From positions 1-64,000 of the forward strand of contig NZ_BONY01000026.1 in NCBI RefSeq assembly GCF_016862955.1: 64,000 nt of DNA, given 5' to 3'. This DNA comes from Rhizocola hellebori (GTDB lineage Bacteria > Actinomycetota > Actinomycetes > Mycobacteriales > Micromonosporaceae). The notes beneath the pieces are model-generated. The model ran no database searches, was not told the DNA's origin, and saw nothing but the letters and a program-made list of their open reading frames with translations. The translations under genes were made by a program, and so were the position numbers. Below, one piece after another: positions 1 to 8,705 of this stretch (the first letter of the stretch is position 1; each line of letters begins with the position of its first letter).

Positions 1-29
1 TATGGTCGCGTGCGAAGCAACGCGCGGCA
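1..29. repeat. Dispersed hairpin repeat, copy 1 (cut by or diverged at window edge)
   Basis: Positions 7-29 are identical over 23 nt to the repeat at 44839-44870 and nearly identical to the one at 61954-61985. The element folds as GCGCG, then TGC-GAA-GCA, then CGCGC with one bulged A. Only the right part of the 32-nt unit is conserved here, and the gene to its left lies outside the window. Confidence 0.6.
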
Positions 30-56
30 TCGCCGCGGAGCGGCGAGTGGTGGAGA

Positions 57-62
57 TAGAGT
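57..62 (+). promoter_or_regulatory. Leaderless -10 element (TAGAGT)
   Basis: TAGAGT lies exactly 7 nt before the ATG at 70. This fits transcription starting at the A of the start codon and supports that start over the more upstream in-frame one. Confidence 0.5.
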
Positions 63-69
63 TTGGACT

Positions 70-603
70 ATGCCTCTGATTCGGCGGGCTGGGCTCGACG
101 ACACCGAGCAGATCGCGGCGAACCATGTGCGCAGCTGGCAGGCGGCTTACGCGCACGCGCTGCCTTCCGACTTTCTGGCGGCGCTCGACCCTGCTGATTG
201 GGCGCTGCGACGCCGGGAAATGCTGGCCAGACGGATCCCGCCGGCCGAGGTGTTCGTCGCTGAGGCCGACGGGCGGGTGATCGGTCATGCGGCGGTTGGG
301 CGTTTCCGCGACGAGGACAACATCGCGCAAGACGGCATCGGCGAAGTGATGGCTATCTATGTCGCGCCTGAGCACTGGTCGACCGGGGCCGGCCTGGCCT
401 TGATGCAAACCAGCGTTAAGCACCTTGTCGAGCAGGGCCTCACCGAGATCCGGCTGTGGGTGATCGCCGACAATCCCCGCGCCCGCGGCTTCTACGAGCG
501 CTTCGGTTTCCTGCTCGACGGGAACTCCCGCATGCAGCCGATCGGCTCCGGCTATGAGCACCTGCCGCCGATCAAGCATGTTCGTTACACGCTTTACCGG
601 TGA
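70..603 (+). CDS. GNAT family N-acetyltransferase
   Basis: A 177-residue protein with the acetyl-CoA-binding fold of the GNAT superfamily, which moves an acetyl group from acetyl-CoA to an amine. Visible are the N-terminal RRAGLDDTEQIA segment, the beta4 strand VMAIYVAPEHW, a modified motif A region STGAGLALM, and the C-terminal NPRARGFYERFGF typical of motif B. The substrate cannot be inferred. An in-frame start at 10 exists, but the ATG at 70 begins the family-like sequence and has a TAGAGT box 7 nt upstream. The gene converges on nusB, 9 bp away, and is the only plus-strand gene at this end. Confidence 0.85.
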   Translation: MPLIRRAGLDDTEQIAANHVRSWQAAYAHALPSDFLAALDPADWALRRREMLARRIPPAEVFVAEADGRVIGHAAVGRFRDEDNIAQDGIGEVMAIYVAPEHWSTGAGLALMQTSVKHLVEQGLTEIRLWVIADNPRARGFYERFGFLLDGNSRMQPIGSGYEHLPPIKHVRYTLYR

Positions 604-612
604 CGGGCCGCC

Positions 613-1050
613 CTAGTCGCGCGGAGCGTAATCGGCGATGCGGCCGAGCAGGCCGTTGAGGAAACGCGGCGAGTCATCGGTGGAAAGCTCGCGCGCCAGC
701 TCGACAGCCTCGGTGATGGCCACCGGGTCGTCGATCTCATCGACGTAGAACAGCTCGTAGACGGCGATCCTGGCCAGGTTGCGGTCGACCACCGGCATCC
801 TGTCCAGCGTCCAGCCCTCGGCATAGGTGGAGATGGTTTCGTCGATGCGTCGCAGGTTTTGGTCGACGCCGTGGACGAGGCTGATGGTGTAGGGCAGGTG
901 CTCCGGCTTCGGGCTTTCCAAACGCTCGACGTAGGCGTCGAGCACCCCCGGCACCGGCAGATCGCGCAGATCGGCTTGGTAAAGCACATCCAGCGCACGC
1001 TTACGCGCCCTGCGGCGCGCAGGCATGTTGGTCTTTGGGCCTTCAGGCAT
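613..1050 (-). CDS. nusB: Transcription antitermination factor NusB
   Basis: A 145-residue NusB. With NusE/S10 it binds boxA RNA and supports antitermination of rRNA operons. The N-terminal ARRRARKRALDVLYQADL helix and the C-terminal DDPVAITEAVELAREL plus FLNGLLGRIA blocks are characteristic of the all-helical family, and the length is normal. The ATG at 1050 has GGAG 8 nt upstream; an internal ATG at 1026 would begin MPARRRARKRA and is an alternative. It is the last gene of the aroC-aroK-aroB-aroQ-efp-nusB series, 57 bp after efp. Confidence 0.95.
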   Translation of the reverse strand: MPEGPKTNMPARRRARKRALDVLYQADLRDLPVPGVLDAYVERLESPKPEHLPYTISLVHGVDQNLRRIDETISTYAEGWTLDRMPVVDRNLARIAVYELFYVDEIDDPVAITEAVELARELSTDDSPRFLNGLLGRIADYAPRD

Positions 1051-1107
1051 TACGCAAGCTCCATGCCATAAGGCCCAACGGGCGCTGAGTCGCTGAGGTG
1101 CAAGGCA

Positions 1108-1665
1108 TTACGAGCGACCGAGGTAACGGCCATCGCGCGTGTCGACCTTGATCTTCTCACCGGTGGTGATGAAGAGCGGCACCTGGACGGTCGCGCCGGT
1201 GGAGATGGTGGCGGGCTTGGTGCCGCCGGTCGAGCGGTCGCCCTGCAGGCCCGGCTCGGTATAGGTGACCTCGAACATGAGGCTGGTTGGAAGCTCGATG
1301 TACAGCGGCACACCCTCGTGCGTGGCCACAACGACCTCGCCCTCGGGCAGGAGGTAGTTCACGTTGTCGCCCACGGTGGTCGGCGACACGTGGATCTGGT
1401 CGTAGGTGTCCAGGTCCATGAAGACGTAGTCGTCGCCGTCCTTGTACAGGTACTGCATCGAGCGCTTGTCGACGTTGGCGGTCTCGACCTTGGTGCCGGC
1501 GTTGAAGGTCTTGTCGACGACCTTGCCAGAGAGCACGTGCTTGAGCGTGGTGCGCACAAACGCCGGGCCTTTGCCGGGCTTGACGTGCTGGAACTCGACC
1601 ACCGTCCAGAGCTCGTTGTCGAGGTTGAGCACGATGCCGTTTTTGAGGTCGTTCGTGGTGGCCAC
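1108..1665 (-). CDS. efp: Translation elongation factor P
   Basis: A 185-residue EF-P that binds between the P and E sites and relieves ribosome stalling at polyproline stretches. It has three domains: an N-terminal KOW-like domain ([13 protein letters not shown], with the loop around [15 protein letters not shown]), a middle OB domain and a C-terminal OB domain ([20 protein letters not shown]). The loop-tip residue that is modified in some species lies in PGKGPA. The GTG start is preceded by AGGAGA at suitable spacing. The window also encodes very proline-rich proteins (for example 13868-15946), which would be natural EF-P clients. It follows aroQ by 46 bp; the pepQ-type peptidase found here in mycobacteria is absent. 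Confidence 0.97.
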   Translation of the reverse strand: MATTNDLKNGIVLNLDNELWTVVEFQHVKPGKGPAFVRTTLKHVLSGKVVDKTFNAGTKVETANVDKRSMQYLYKDGDDYVFMDLDTYDQIHVSPTTVGDNVNYLLPEGEVVVATHEGVPLYIELPTSLMFEVTYTEPGLQGDRSTGGTKPATISTGATVQVPLFITTGEKIKVDTRDGRYLGRS

Positions 1666-1711
1666 TGCCGTGTCTCCTGATTAGTAATCAATGAACAAAC
1701 GCCGGTTGAGT

Positions 1712-2137
1712 CTACCGGCTTGATAGGTGCAGCAGCGCAAGACGGTAGCCATCGACACCTAAGCCGCAGATCACACCGGATGCCACGCCGGAGATCACCG
1801 AGTGATGCCGGAACTCTTCGCGAGCATAGATGTTGGAGAGATGCACTTCGATCAGCGGGGCGTTGAGCATGGCGCAGGCGTCACGCAGGGCGATCGAGTA
1901 GTGCGACCACGCCCCCGCGTTCAGCACCACCGCCGCCCCTTCGTCGGCGGCCCGGTGCAGCCAGACCACCAGCTCGTGCTCGTCGTCGGTCTGCTTGACC
2001 TCCACGTCGAGGCCGAGCTCCGCGCCGGTTTTGATGCACATCTCGGCCAGCGAGGCGTAGTCGGTCAGACCATAGATGTCGGTCTGCCGGGTGCCGAGCC
2101 GGCCAAGATTGACTCCGTTAAGCACGTAGGTCTTCAT
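1712..2137 (-). CDS. aroQ: Type II 3-dehydroquinate dehydratase
   Basis: A 141-residue type II enzyme that dehydrates 3-dehydroquinate to 3-dehydroshikimate, step three of the shikimate pathway; the family forms dodecamers. The active-site loop reads LGTRQTDIYG with catalytic Tyr22, and the second signature EVHLSN carries catalytic His99. The usual NGPNLN opening is NGVNLG here, a mild variation. The length is normal. The start overlaps the end of aroB by 20 nt, which implies translational coupling within the aro operon. Confidence 0.95.
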   Translation of the reverse strand: MKTYVLNGVNLGRLGTRQTDIYGLTDYASLAEMCIKTGAELGLDVEVKQTDDEHELVVWLHRAADEGAAVVLNAGAWSHYSIALRDACAMLNAPLIEVHLSNIYAREEFRHHSVISGVASGVICGLGVDGYRLALLHLSSR

Positions 2138-3152
2138 AAGCCCTCATAAGAAGATCTTCATCATCGACGGGTACCGTCACCGGCCGCGCCAGGTCGTCAA
2201 GAAGAACAAACCGTAGCGCACCTCCGCGAGACTTCTTATCGATGGCCATGGCAGCCCGCAATGCGGACCAGTCGCCCTCGTAGCCGATGGGCAAACCCAG
2301 GTCCAGCAAGAGTTTGCGGGTCTGCTCGGTGAAGTCGGGCCGCCCTGTCCGCGCGCCCACGGACGCCGCGTAGACCATGCCGACGGCCACCGCGTTTCCG
2401 TGGGACCAGGTGTAGCCCTCCACCTTTTCGATCGCGTGGGCCAGGGTGTGGCCGTAGTTGAGGATCTCCCGCAGCCCGGACTCCTTCAGGTCGTTGGCGA
2501 CCACATGAGCCTTGACCCTGATCGAGCGCTCGATCAGCTCGCGCAGGGACTCGGTGGGCGTGGCGACCAGCTCCAGGATCACCGGGTCGGCGATGAAGCC
2601 GCACTTGACCACCTCGGCCAAACCGGCGGTGAGCTGGGCCGGGGGCAGGCTGCGCAGGGCGGAGAGCTCACACAACACGCCCGCCGGGGGGTGGAAGGAG
2701 CCCACCAGGTTCTTGCCGGCGGAAATATTTATGCCCGTCTTCCCGCCGATGGCCGCGTCGACCATCCCGTTGATGCTGGTGGCGATCGGCACCCAGCGCA
2801 CGCCGCGCAGCCAGGTCGCGGCCACGAACCCGGCGATGTCGGTCAGCGCTCCCCCGCCCACGCCCACGACGACGTCGGAACGGGTGAACCCGTTGGCCGC
2901 CAGCTTGTCCCAGCAGCCGGAGGCGACCTGAACGGTCTTGCCGGCCTCCGCGTCGGGCACCTCGATCGGGGTGACCTCCAACCCGGCATCGATGAGCGAG
3001 TGCACGGCATGCGAGGCGTCGTGGCTGACCGAGGCGGTGAAGATGACCGCGGCCCGGCTCGCCCCCTCGACGAACCCGGCCACCTGCGGGCTCACATGGT
3101 CACCGATGATCACGTCGTAGGGCTGGTCCCCGCCGACAGATATCCGTGTCAC
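2118..3152 (-). CDS. aroB: 3-dehydroquinate synthase
   Basis: A 344-residue NAD- and metal-dependent enzyme converting DAHP to 3-dehydroquinate. The NAD-binding glycine motif is GVGGGALTDIAGFVAA, followed by the GGKTGIN and KNLVGSFHPP blocks. Metal-ligand regions LAEVVKCG, NYGHTLAHAIE and SHGNAVAVGM are all present, so the active site looks intact. The start is GTG at 3152. It lies 91 bp downstream of aroK and overlaps aroQ by 20 nt. Confidence 0.96.
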   Translation of the reverse strand: MTRISVGGDQPYDVIIGDHVSPQVAGFVEGASRAAVIFTASVSHDASHAVHSLIDAGLEVTPIEVPDAEAGKTVQVASGCWDKLAANGFTRSDVVVGVGGGALTDIAGFVAATWLRGVRWVPIATSINGMVDAAIGGKTGINISAGKNLVGSFHPPAGVLCELSALRSLPPAQLTAGLAEVVKCGFIADPVILELVATPTESLRELIERSIRVKAHVVANDLKESGLREILNYGHTLAHAIEKVEGYTWSHGNAVAVGMVYAASVGARTGRPDFTEQTRKLLLDLGLPIGYEGDWSALRAAMAIDKKSRGGALRFVLLDDLARPVTVPVDDEDLLMRAYEDLRA

Positions 3153-3243
3153 GCCGACACCTCCCCACGACGGCGAGCCGCCGCGCCGCCGGACACTCGC
3201 TGTGGACCGCCATGGTGCCCGCCAGCGCGGGCGCAGATGGGGA

Positions 3244-3744
3244 TCATGTGAGCGCCTTTGCTATCTCAGTCACGATTTCGGCGGGCTCGCGGCCGCTGGT
3301 GTCGACGGTGTGGGTGGCGACCTCCTCGTAGAGGGGACGCCGTTGCTCCATCAGGTAGCGCAAGGTGGCGCGCGGGTTCATCATCAGCAGCGGCCGGCCC
3401 TGGTCAATTCCCACCCTGCGCACCGCCTCGCCCAGCTCCACCGTCAAGAAGATCACCGTGTGCGCCTTGAGCAGGATGCGGGTCTGCTCGGCCAGGATCG
3501 CCCCGCCGCCCAGGGCCAGTACACCGTCGTGTTCGGACAGTGCACGGGCCACCGCTTCGCGTTCCAGGGCACGGAAATGCTCCTCGCCCTCCTCGACGAA
3601 GATGTCCTGGATCGGTTTGCCCTGCGCTGCCACGATATCGGCATCAGTGTCGCGAAAGGACACTCCCGCCTGTTGCGCGAGCAGGGTGCCGACCGTGGAC
3701 TTGCCCGAGCCGGGCGGGCCGACGATCACGGCTAGCGGTTTCAT
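3244..3744 (-). CDS. aroK: Shikimate kinase
   Basis: A 166-residue NMP-kinase-fold enzyme that phosphorylates shikimate with ATP. Walker [10 protein letters not shown] is at residues 9-17, the shikimate-binding DTDADI follows, GGGAIL is the substrate glycine motif, and RPLL lies in the lid. The reading frame is open 48 codons further upstream, inside aroC. The ATG at 3744 is preferred because it starts the canonical fold and forms a 4-nt ATGA overlap with the aroC stop. Confidence 0.95.
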   Translation of the reverse strand: MKPLAVIVGPPGSGKSTVGTLLAQQAGVSFRDTDADIVAAQGKPIQDIFVEEGEEHFRALEREAVARALSEHDGVLALGGGAILAEQTRILLKAHTVIFLTVELGEAVRRVGIDQGRPLLMMNPRATLRYLMEQRRPLYEEVATHTVDTSGREPAEIVTEIAKALT

Positions 3745-4919
3745 GCGATCACCAGGCTTGCCAGGTACCCAGAAAGATTGCGTTTGATCTCGGCAACGGA
3801 ATCGCCGCCGAACTTCTCGGTCGCCGCTTCGGCGAGCACAAGCGCCATCATGGATTCGGCCACGACCGCCGCGGCCGGCACCGCACACACGTCGGAGCGC
3901 TGGTTGATGGCGGTGGCCGCCTCGCCGGTCGCCACGTCCACAGTGGACAGCGCGCGATTGAGCGACGAGATGGGCTTCATCGCGGCGCGCACCCGCAGCG
4001 GCTCACCCGAGGTCATGCCGCCCTCAAGCCCGCCCGCCCGATCGGTGAGCCGCTTGACCCCGGTCGCGGTCGGCACGATCTCGTCGTGGGCCACCGAGCC
4101 CCGGGAGCGCGCCTGGGTGAACGCGTCGCCGATCTCCACGCCCTTGATGGCCTGGATCGACATCAGCGCGGTGGCGAGCCGGGCATCCAGCTTGCGGTCC
4201 CACTGGGTGTGGCTGCCCAGGCCGGGCGGAACTCCGTAGGCGAGCACCTCGACGATGCCGCCGAGCGTGTCGGCATCTTTCTTGGCGGCGTCGACCTCGG
4301 CGACCATCCGCGCGCTGGCCTCAGAATCCAAGCAGCGCAACGGGTCTGCGTCTATCCGCTCCTGGTCGGCGGGGGTCGCCACCAGGCCCGGCTTGACCGC
4401 CACCGAACCCAGCTCCACCACGTGCGACACGATCTCGATCCCGAGCGCCTGCCGCAGCAGGGCTTTGGCCACCGTGCCGACAGCACATCGGGCGGCCGTC
4501 TCTCTTGCGCTGGCCCTTTCGAGGATCGGCCGGGCATCCGTATGGCCATATTTCTGCATGCCCGCCAGGTCGGCGTGACCGGGCCGGGGCCTGGTCAGCG
4601 GGGCGTTGCGGGCCAGCGAGGCCAACAGGTCGGCGTCGACCGGATCGGCCGACATCACTATCTCCCACTTCGGCCACTCGGAGTTGCCGATCTGGATGGC
4701 GACCGGGCTGCCGAGGCTGAGCCCGTGCCGCACCCCGCCCAGAATCGTCACCACGTCCTGCTCAAAGCTCATCCGCGCGCCCCGGCCGTAGCCGAGCCGG
4801 CGCCGGGCGAGCTCCCGGCCGATCTGGTCTGACGTAATCTCCACCCCGGCCGGGACACCGTCAAGGACCGCCACCAATGCCGGTCCGTGCGATTCCCCTG
4901 CCGTCAGCCATCGCAACAC
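3741..4919 (-). CDS. aroC: Chorismate synthase
   Basis: A 392-residue FMN-dependent enzyme that makes chorismate from EPSP, the last shared step to the aromatic amino acids. The N-terminus [13 protein letters not shown] and the blocks [15 protein letters not shown] and [11 protein letters not shown] are family signatures; [14 protein letters not shown] carries flavin-contacting residues. The start is GTG. It is the first gene of the aro operon, divergent from the deacetylase gene with 53 bp between. No TANNNT hexamer sits at leaderless spacing, so promoter assignment is open. Confidence 0.96.
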   Translation of the reverse strand: MLRWLTAGESHGPALVAVLDGVPAGVEITSDQIGRELARRRLGYGRGARMSFEQDVVTILGGVRHGLSLGSPVAIQIGNSEWPKWEIVMSADPVDADLLASLARNAPLTRPRPGHADLAGMQKYGHTDARPILERASARETAARCAVGTVAKALLRQALGIEIVSHVVELGSVAVKPGLVATPADQERIDADPLRCLDSEASARMVAEVDAAKKDADTLGGIVEVLAYGVPPGLGSHTQWDRKLDARLATALMSIQAIKGVEIGDAFTQARSRGSVAHDEIVPTATGVKRLTDRAGGLEGGMTSGEPLRVRAAMKPISSLNRALSTVDVATGEAATAINQRSDVCAVPAAAVVAESMMALVLAEAATEKFGGDSVAEIKRNLSGYLASLVIA

Positions 4920-4972
4920 CTGATCAGTCTTTCACGCCCCCCAAAGATCTCTACATCTGCCATCATGTCCCG

Positions 4973-5812
4973 ATGCGTTCGTCACGGGGGATCTTCGTTT
5001 GCCTTACCCTGGCAACGGTTCTGGCCGGTTGCGGCTCGCCCGCGCCCACTCCCGCCCCACCGCCGGCCCCACCCGCAAGGGTGAGCGCCGAGCCGATCGC
5101 CGCGCGCCCCCAGCCCGGCGCCGTCGATCCGGGCCGCACCCCGCCGATCGTCGACCACGGGCCCCGCGGCCAGAAGGTCGTCGCGCTCACCTTCGACGCC
5201 GACATGACCCCCTCCATGCTCGCCGCGCTGAAATCGGGCCAGGTCAAGTCATACGCCAACCTGGCGATCCTTGACATCCTTGAGGAGAGGCGGGTTCCGG
5301 CGACCTTCTTCGTCACCGGCATGTGGGCCGAGCGCTACCCCGACGTGCTCGAGCGCATCGCCGCCCAGGACCGCAACGAGATCGCGAACCACACCTACCG
5401 GCACGCGGCCTACAAGCCCAACTGCTACACCCTCGAACAGCTCCCCCGGACAGAGATGACCGCCGACGCCCGGCGCACCTTCGAGGTATTGGCCCCCTTC
5501 GGCGGCAACCAGACCCACTACTTCCGCTTCCCCGGCCTGTGCCACGACGCCGCCGCCCTGACCGCGCTCGCCCCACTCGGAGTCACCGTCGTCGACGGCG
5601 ACGTGGTCTCCGGCGACCCCTTCGCCACCGCAGCCGCACCGATCGTGCGAGCGGTGCTCGATAGGGTTCAGCCCGGGTCCATCGTCGTCATGCACATCAC
5701 CGAAGCCAACGCCGCCTTCACCGACGAAGCCCTCGTCCCGATCCTCGAAGGCCTGGCCCAACGCGGCCTGCGTCCGGTCAAACTCTCCGAGCTCCTAGCC
5801 TCTGTCCCCTGA
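4973..5812 (+). CDS. Polysaccharide deacetylase (NodB domain) lipoprotein
   Basis: A 279-residue predicted lipoprotein. The ATG at 4973 gives a signal peptide with lipobox LAGC, then a Pro/Ala-rich linker and a carbohydrate esterase 4 domain. The motifs are visible: ALTFDADMTP (metal/base Asp region), NHTYRH (metal-binding His pair), RFPGLC, and the late VVMHI with the catalytic His. This suggests metal-dependent N- or O-deacetylation of an envelope polysaccharide outside the membrane; the substrate is unknown. The reading frame extends 32 codons upstream, but only the internal start gives a signal peptide. Its 3-prime end overlaps the DUF4383 gene by 18 bp tail to tail. Confidence 0.88.
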   Translation: MRSSRGIFVCLTLATVLAGCGSPAPTPAPPPAPPARVSAEPIAARPQPGAVDPGRTPPIVDHGPRGQKVVALTFDADMTPSMLAALKSGQVKSYANLAILDILEERRVPATFFVTGMWAERYPDVLERIAAQDRNEIANHTYRHAAYKPNCYTLEQLPRTEMTADARRTFEVLAPFGGNQTHYFRFPGLCHDAAALTALAPLGVTVVDGDVVSGDPFATAAAPIVRAVLDRVQPGSIVVMHITEANAAFTDEALVPILEGLAQRGLRPVKLSELLASVP

Positions 5813-6172
5813 CCGGCTTCGGGCTATCAGGGCCACGGTGAGTGCCGCGCCGCCGACGCCGAGGTGGAAGATGTTGTCGACCGGGCCGAGCGGGATCGCG
5901 AGGTGGGTTTCCAGCAGCAGGCCGTCGATGAACCAGCCGACGACGCCCAGGGCGGTGTAGAAGACTCCGATGAACCAGGTGTAGAGGATCGCGGGGGTGA
6001 GCGAGCGGGCGAGCCAGCCGGCGTAGCCGGCGAGGGCCGCCGAGCCTAGGTGGAGCATGCTGTGCAGCCAGTCGTGGGCGAGCCGGTGCTCGACGAGCTT
6101 GACCGCCAACGGATAGACAGTGAACAGCAGGAACACCATGGTCGCGATGCGACAGAACCTCCGGTAAGGCAC
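5795..6172 (-). CDS. DUF4383-type four-helix membrane protein
   Basis: A 125-residue integral membrane protein with about four hydrophobic segments, ending in a charged RSRSGDRG tail. The block around DNIFHLGVGGAALTVAL, with a similar LHSMLHLGSAALAGYAG earlier, matches the histidine-containing repeats of DUF4383 proteins. Function is unknown. The GTG start has a TAGACT box 6 nt upstream, so the message is probably leaderless. It converges on the deacetylase gene with an 18-bp overlap. Confidence 0.75.
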   Translation of the reverse strand: MPYRRFCRIATMVFLLFTVYPLAVKLVEHRLAHDWLHSMLHLGSAALAGYAGWLARSLTPAILYTWFIGVFYTALGVVGWFIDGLLLETHLAIPLGPVDNIFHLGVGGAALTVALIARSRSGDRG

Positions 6173-6178
6173 CGCCGA

Positions 6179-6184
6179 AGTCTA
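6179..6184 (-). promoter_or_regulatory. Leaderless -10 element (TAGACT) of the DUF4383 gene
   Basis: Read on the minus strand, TAGACT is followed by 6 nt and the GTG start at 6172. No Shine-Dalgarno sequence is present. Confidence 0.5.
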
Positions 6185-6284
6185 AGAGCGAGCCGCAAAC
6201 AGCGCTGCCCGCGCACCTGCAACCGGAACCCGCCGCCGCGTGTGTAGCTAGCGTCGAACACCACCACGCCACTCAGGAGGAGGA

Positions 6285-6803
6285 ATGATCTCGGTGGCAT
6301 TGACCGTGGGCGTGCCGCAGGCCAGAGCGCGGGAGTCGGCCGACTTTGACGAGTTCTACTCGGCCAGCGTTCGCGGCCTCACCCTTCAGCTCTACGCCTA
6401 CCTTGGCGACCTGTCCGAAGCCCAGGATGTGGTGCACGAAGCGTTCGCCCGGGCCTTCGCCCGCTGGAAGCACCTCAGCGGATATGACGAGCCGGTGGCC
6501 TGGGTACGCCGAGTGGCCTGGAACCTGGCCACCAACCATTTCCGTAAGCAGCGCAACGCTTCGGTGTTCCTGCGCCGTCAGCGCACCGAGCACATCGAGG
6601 GCCCCGACCCCGATCGGGTCGCGCTGACCCGGGCCCTGGCGACCCTGCCCGCCAACCATCGCCGTGCCGTCGTCCTGCATTACCAGGCCCAGCTGAGCGT
6701 GGCCGAGATAGCGGCACAGGAAGGTGTCGCCGAGGGAACGGTCAAGTCGTGGCTCAGCCGCGGCCGCGCCGCGCTGGCCGCCCAGCTGAGAAGGGAGAAC
6801 TGA
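6285..6803 (+). CDS. ECF sigma factor (SigE-like family)
   Basis: A 172-residue group IV sigma factor. Region 2 runs through FDEFYSASVRGLTLQLYAYL and ends in the promoter-melting segment PVAWVRRVAWNLATN. Region 4 is the HTH around LSVAEIAAQEGVAEGTVKSWLSRGR. There is no region 1 or 3, as expected for the ECF class. A strong AGGAGGAGGA Shine-Dalgarno fixes the ATG at 6285. A GGAACC at 6225-6230 and a CGTC at 6252-6255 upstream resemble ECF promoter elements, but their spacing is long, so autoregulation is only a guess. The next gene starts 2 nt after its stop and is the likely anti-sigma factor or output partner. Confidence 0.92.
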   Translation: MISVALTVGVPQARARESADFDEFYSASVRGLTLQLYAYLGDLSEAQDVVHEAFARAFARWKHLSGYDEPVAWVRRVAWNLATNHFRKQRNASVFLRRQRTEHIEGPDPDRVALTRALATLPANHRRAVVLHYQAQLSVAEIAAQEGVAEGTVKSWLSRGRAALAAQLRREN

Positions 6804-6805
6804 TC

Positions 6806-7891
6806 ATGAGTGACTTCGACGACGACCAGCTCATCTCGGGTGCTTTCCAGCAGTTCAACCGGGCCGCCGATCCTGCTCTACGCCCAGCCGGCCCGGCGGT
6901 GGTGCGAAACATTGCGGCACGGCACCGGCGAAATCGCCTCGCCACGCTCAGCGCGCTGGCGGCCCTGGTAATCGCGGCACCCGTGGCCACCTATGCGGCT
7001 CTAGGCCAGGACAACCAGGGCCCGCCAACGCCGGGCGGCACGCCGTCGGCAACCGCGGTCCCCACGCCGACGAGTTCGCCGGCTCAGCCCGTCTTCGCGG
7101 TGGCCTACTTCGCGACCTCACGCACCGGCGAACCGGTGCGAATCTATGCCTTCGGTGCCGACGGGAAGACCAACCTGCTGACCTCCATCAGCCCAGACGA
7201 ATACGAGTTCGTCTTCGCGACGATCTCCGTCGCACCCGACGGCAGCAAGCTCGCCTGGGTCGCCAGCAACAACGATCTTTACATTGCCAATCTCGACGGC
7301 TCCGAAAAGCGAAAGCTGGCAAGCAATGTGTCAGCGGCGGGTCATTCCGCGCCGGTCTGGTCGGCCGATTCGAAGAGCCTGATCACCTCCGACCGCACCA
7401 TCCAGGTCGCCACCGGCGCAGTCAGCGGGCCGGGCGCTGTCGGCCTTTATCTGCGATGGTCGGCCAACGGATCGTTCTACGCGCACGTCGCCGCCGGCCC
7501 GAGCCGGGTGATCGTCAAGCGTGCGGACGGCAGCCTGGTCAGGCAGGTGTCCTACACCTGCACCGAATGTGAGGTAGCGGGGCCTTCGGTGGTGGATGTC
7601 TCTGAGGACGGGCGTTATGTCGCCCTTGGGCCCTTCCCCACCGACGGCGGGCGCGCCCATAGCTGGCGTGAGCTGCTCGACACCCAGACCGGCAAGCTGC
7701 GTCCCATGCCTGTCAACGAGACCAACTCGGGACGGTTCTTCCACGACGGGCTCATCATCATCGCGGTTGACGGGCAGCTGAAGGTAATGGACAGCGACGG
7801 CACTGTGCGCCAGACCTACCCGCTTCCGGCTGAGCTGACCAGCGTCTTCACACCGTCCTATCTGGACGTGACGATGCTGGGCGTCAGGTGA
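6806..7891 (+). CDS. Single-pass membrane beta-propeller-like protein, probable sigma-factor partner
   Basis: A 361-residue protein in three parts: a cytoplasmic N-terminus of about 50 residues, one transmembrane helix (LATLSALAALVIAAPVATYA), a Thr/Pro/Ser linker, and a beta-rich extracytoplasmic domain. That domain has WD40/TolB-like blades such as SVAPDGSKLAWVASNNDLYI and APVWSADSKSLI. It starts 2 nt after the sigma-factor stop, with GGGAG upstream. No zinc-binding anti-sigma HxxxCxxC motif is seen. Position and topology make it a candidate non-classical anti-sigma factor or sensor; this is inference. The end overlaps aroE by 8 bp tail to tail. Confidence 0.8.
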   Translation: MSDFDDDQLISGAFQQFNRAADPALRPAGPAVVRNIAARHRRNRLATLSALAALVIAAPVATYAALGQDNQGPPTPGGTPSATAVPTPTSSPAQPVFAVAYFATSRTGEPVRIYAFGADGKTNLLTSISPDEYEFVFATISVAPDGSKLAWVASNNDLYIANLDGSEKRKLASNVSAAGHSAPVWSADSKSLITSDRTIQVATGAVSGPGAVGLYLRWSANGSFYAHVAAGPSRVIVKRADGSLVRQVSYTCTECEVAGPSVVDVSEDGRYVALGPFPTDGGRAHSWRELLDTQTGKLRPMPVNETNSGRFFHDGLIIIAVDGQLKVMDSDGTVRQTYPLPAELTSVFTPSYLDVTMLGVR

Positions 7892-8705
7892 GGGGCATGC
7901 CCCGCGCTGCGAAGAGCGCCGCGCGCATTTCCGCGCGCGGCGCTGGCACACCGGTGAAAAGCTCGAACTGGCCCAGCGCCTGCTCCAGCAGAAGGTCCAA
8001 ACCGGACACAATGTGGCACCCAGCGGCGGCAGCCGAGGCGGCCAGAGGGGTGGGCCACGGATCGTAGACGACATCGAAGAGCACGGTCTGCGCCCGCCAG
8101 CGCACGGAAATGTCGTCGGCCACGCCCTTGGGGACGGTGGAGATGACGACATCGTGCATCCCGCAGCGGGCAACGCCCGGCCAGGTCATGCCGGACAGGC
8201 TCAGCCGCAGCGCCTCGGCGACCGGGCCCAGCTCGTCGATGGCCTCGGCGCGCCGGGCAAACAGCACCACCTGGCGCACGCCCAGCTCGGCCGCGGCACC
8301 CAACGCGGCCCGCGCTGTGCCGCCGGCCCCAAGCACGGCAACGGATTTGGGCCGGGTCACCCCGGCCGAACGCAGGGCGGCGACCATTCCCGGCACGTCG
8401 GTGTTCTCCGCGTGCCAGCCATCGTCGCGGCGTACCAGGGTGTTGGCGGCTCCGATCGCCTCGGCCAGCGGGCTGACCGAGGTGGCCACCTTGAGGGCGA
8501 CCTCCTTGAGCGGCATGGTAAGCGACAGCCCGGCCCACTCCGGGCCCAGCCCTTCGACCAGGCCCGCGAGGTCGTCCTCGGCGCACTCGGTGGCGTCGTA
8601 GCTCCAGTTTTCCAGGCCTGCAGCGGCGTACCCGGCGTTGTGCAGCACAGGCGACAGGGAGTGGCCGACGGGTTTGCCGAGCACCCCGGCACGCCTGCTC
8701 AGCAT
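7884..8705 (-). CDS. aroE: Shikimate dehydrogenase
   Basis: A 273-residue NADP-dependent enzyme reducing 3-dehydroshikimate to shikimate. The N-terminal GKPVGHSLSPVLHN is the substrate-binding motif. The catalytic Lys lies in SLTMPLK and the catalytic Asp in ENTDVPG. AVLGAGGTARAAL is the Rossmann dinucleotide motif, and the C-terminal GLDLLLEQALGQFELFTG is diagnostic. The start overlaps the end of mltG by 7 nt, so aroE closes the alaS-ruvX-mltG-aroE operon, apart from the other aro genes about 3 kb away. Confidence 0.94.
   Translation of the reverse strand: MLSRRAGVLGKPVGHSLSPVLHNAGYAAAGLENWSYDATECAEDDLAGLVEGLGPEWAGLSLTMPLKEVALKVATSVSPLAEAIGAANTLVRRDDGWHAENTDVPGMVAALRSAGVTRPKSVAVLGAGGTARAALGAAAELGVRQVVLFARRAEAIDELGPVAEALRLSLSGMTWPGVARCGMHDVVISTVPKGVADDISVRWRAQTVLFDVVYDPWPTPLAASAAAAGCHIVSGLDLLLEQALGQFELFTGVPAPRAEMRAALFAARGMPLT

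Noticed and set aside
3540-4832. Long open frame antisense to aroK and aroC
   Set aside because: Shadow of highly conserved enzyme genes on the minus strand.
6225-6255. Confident ECF autoregulatory promoter (GGAACC and CGTC)
   Set aside because: Spacing of about 21 nt is longer than usual, and a TAGCGT overlaps; kept only as a remark.
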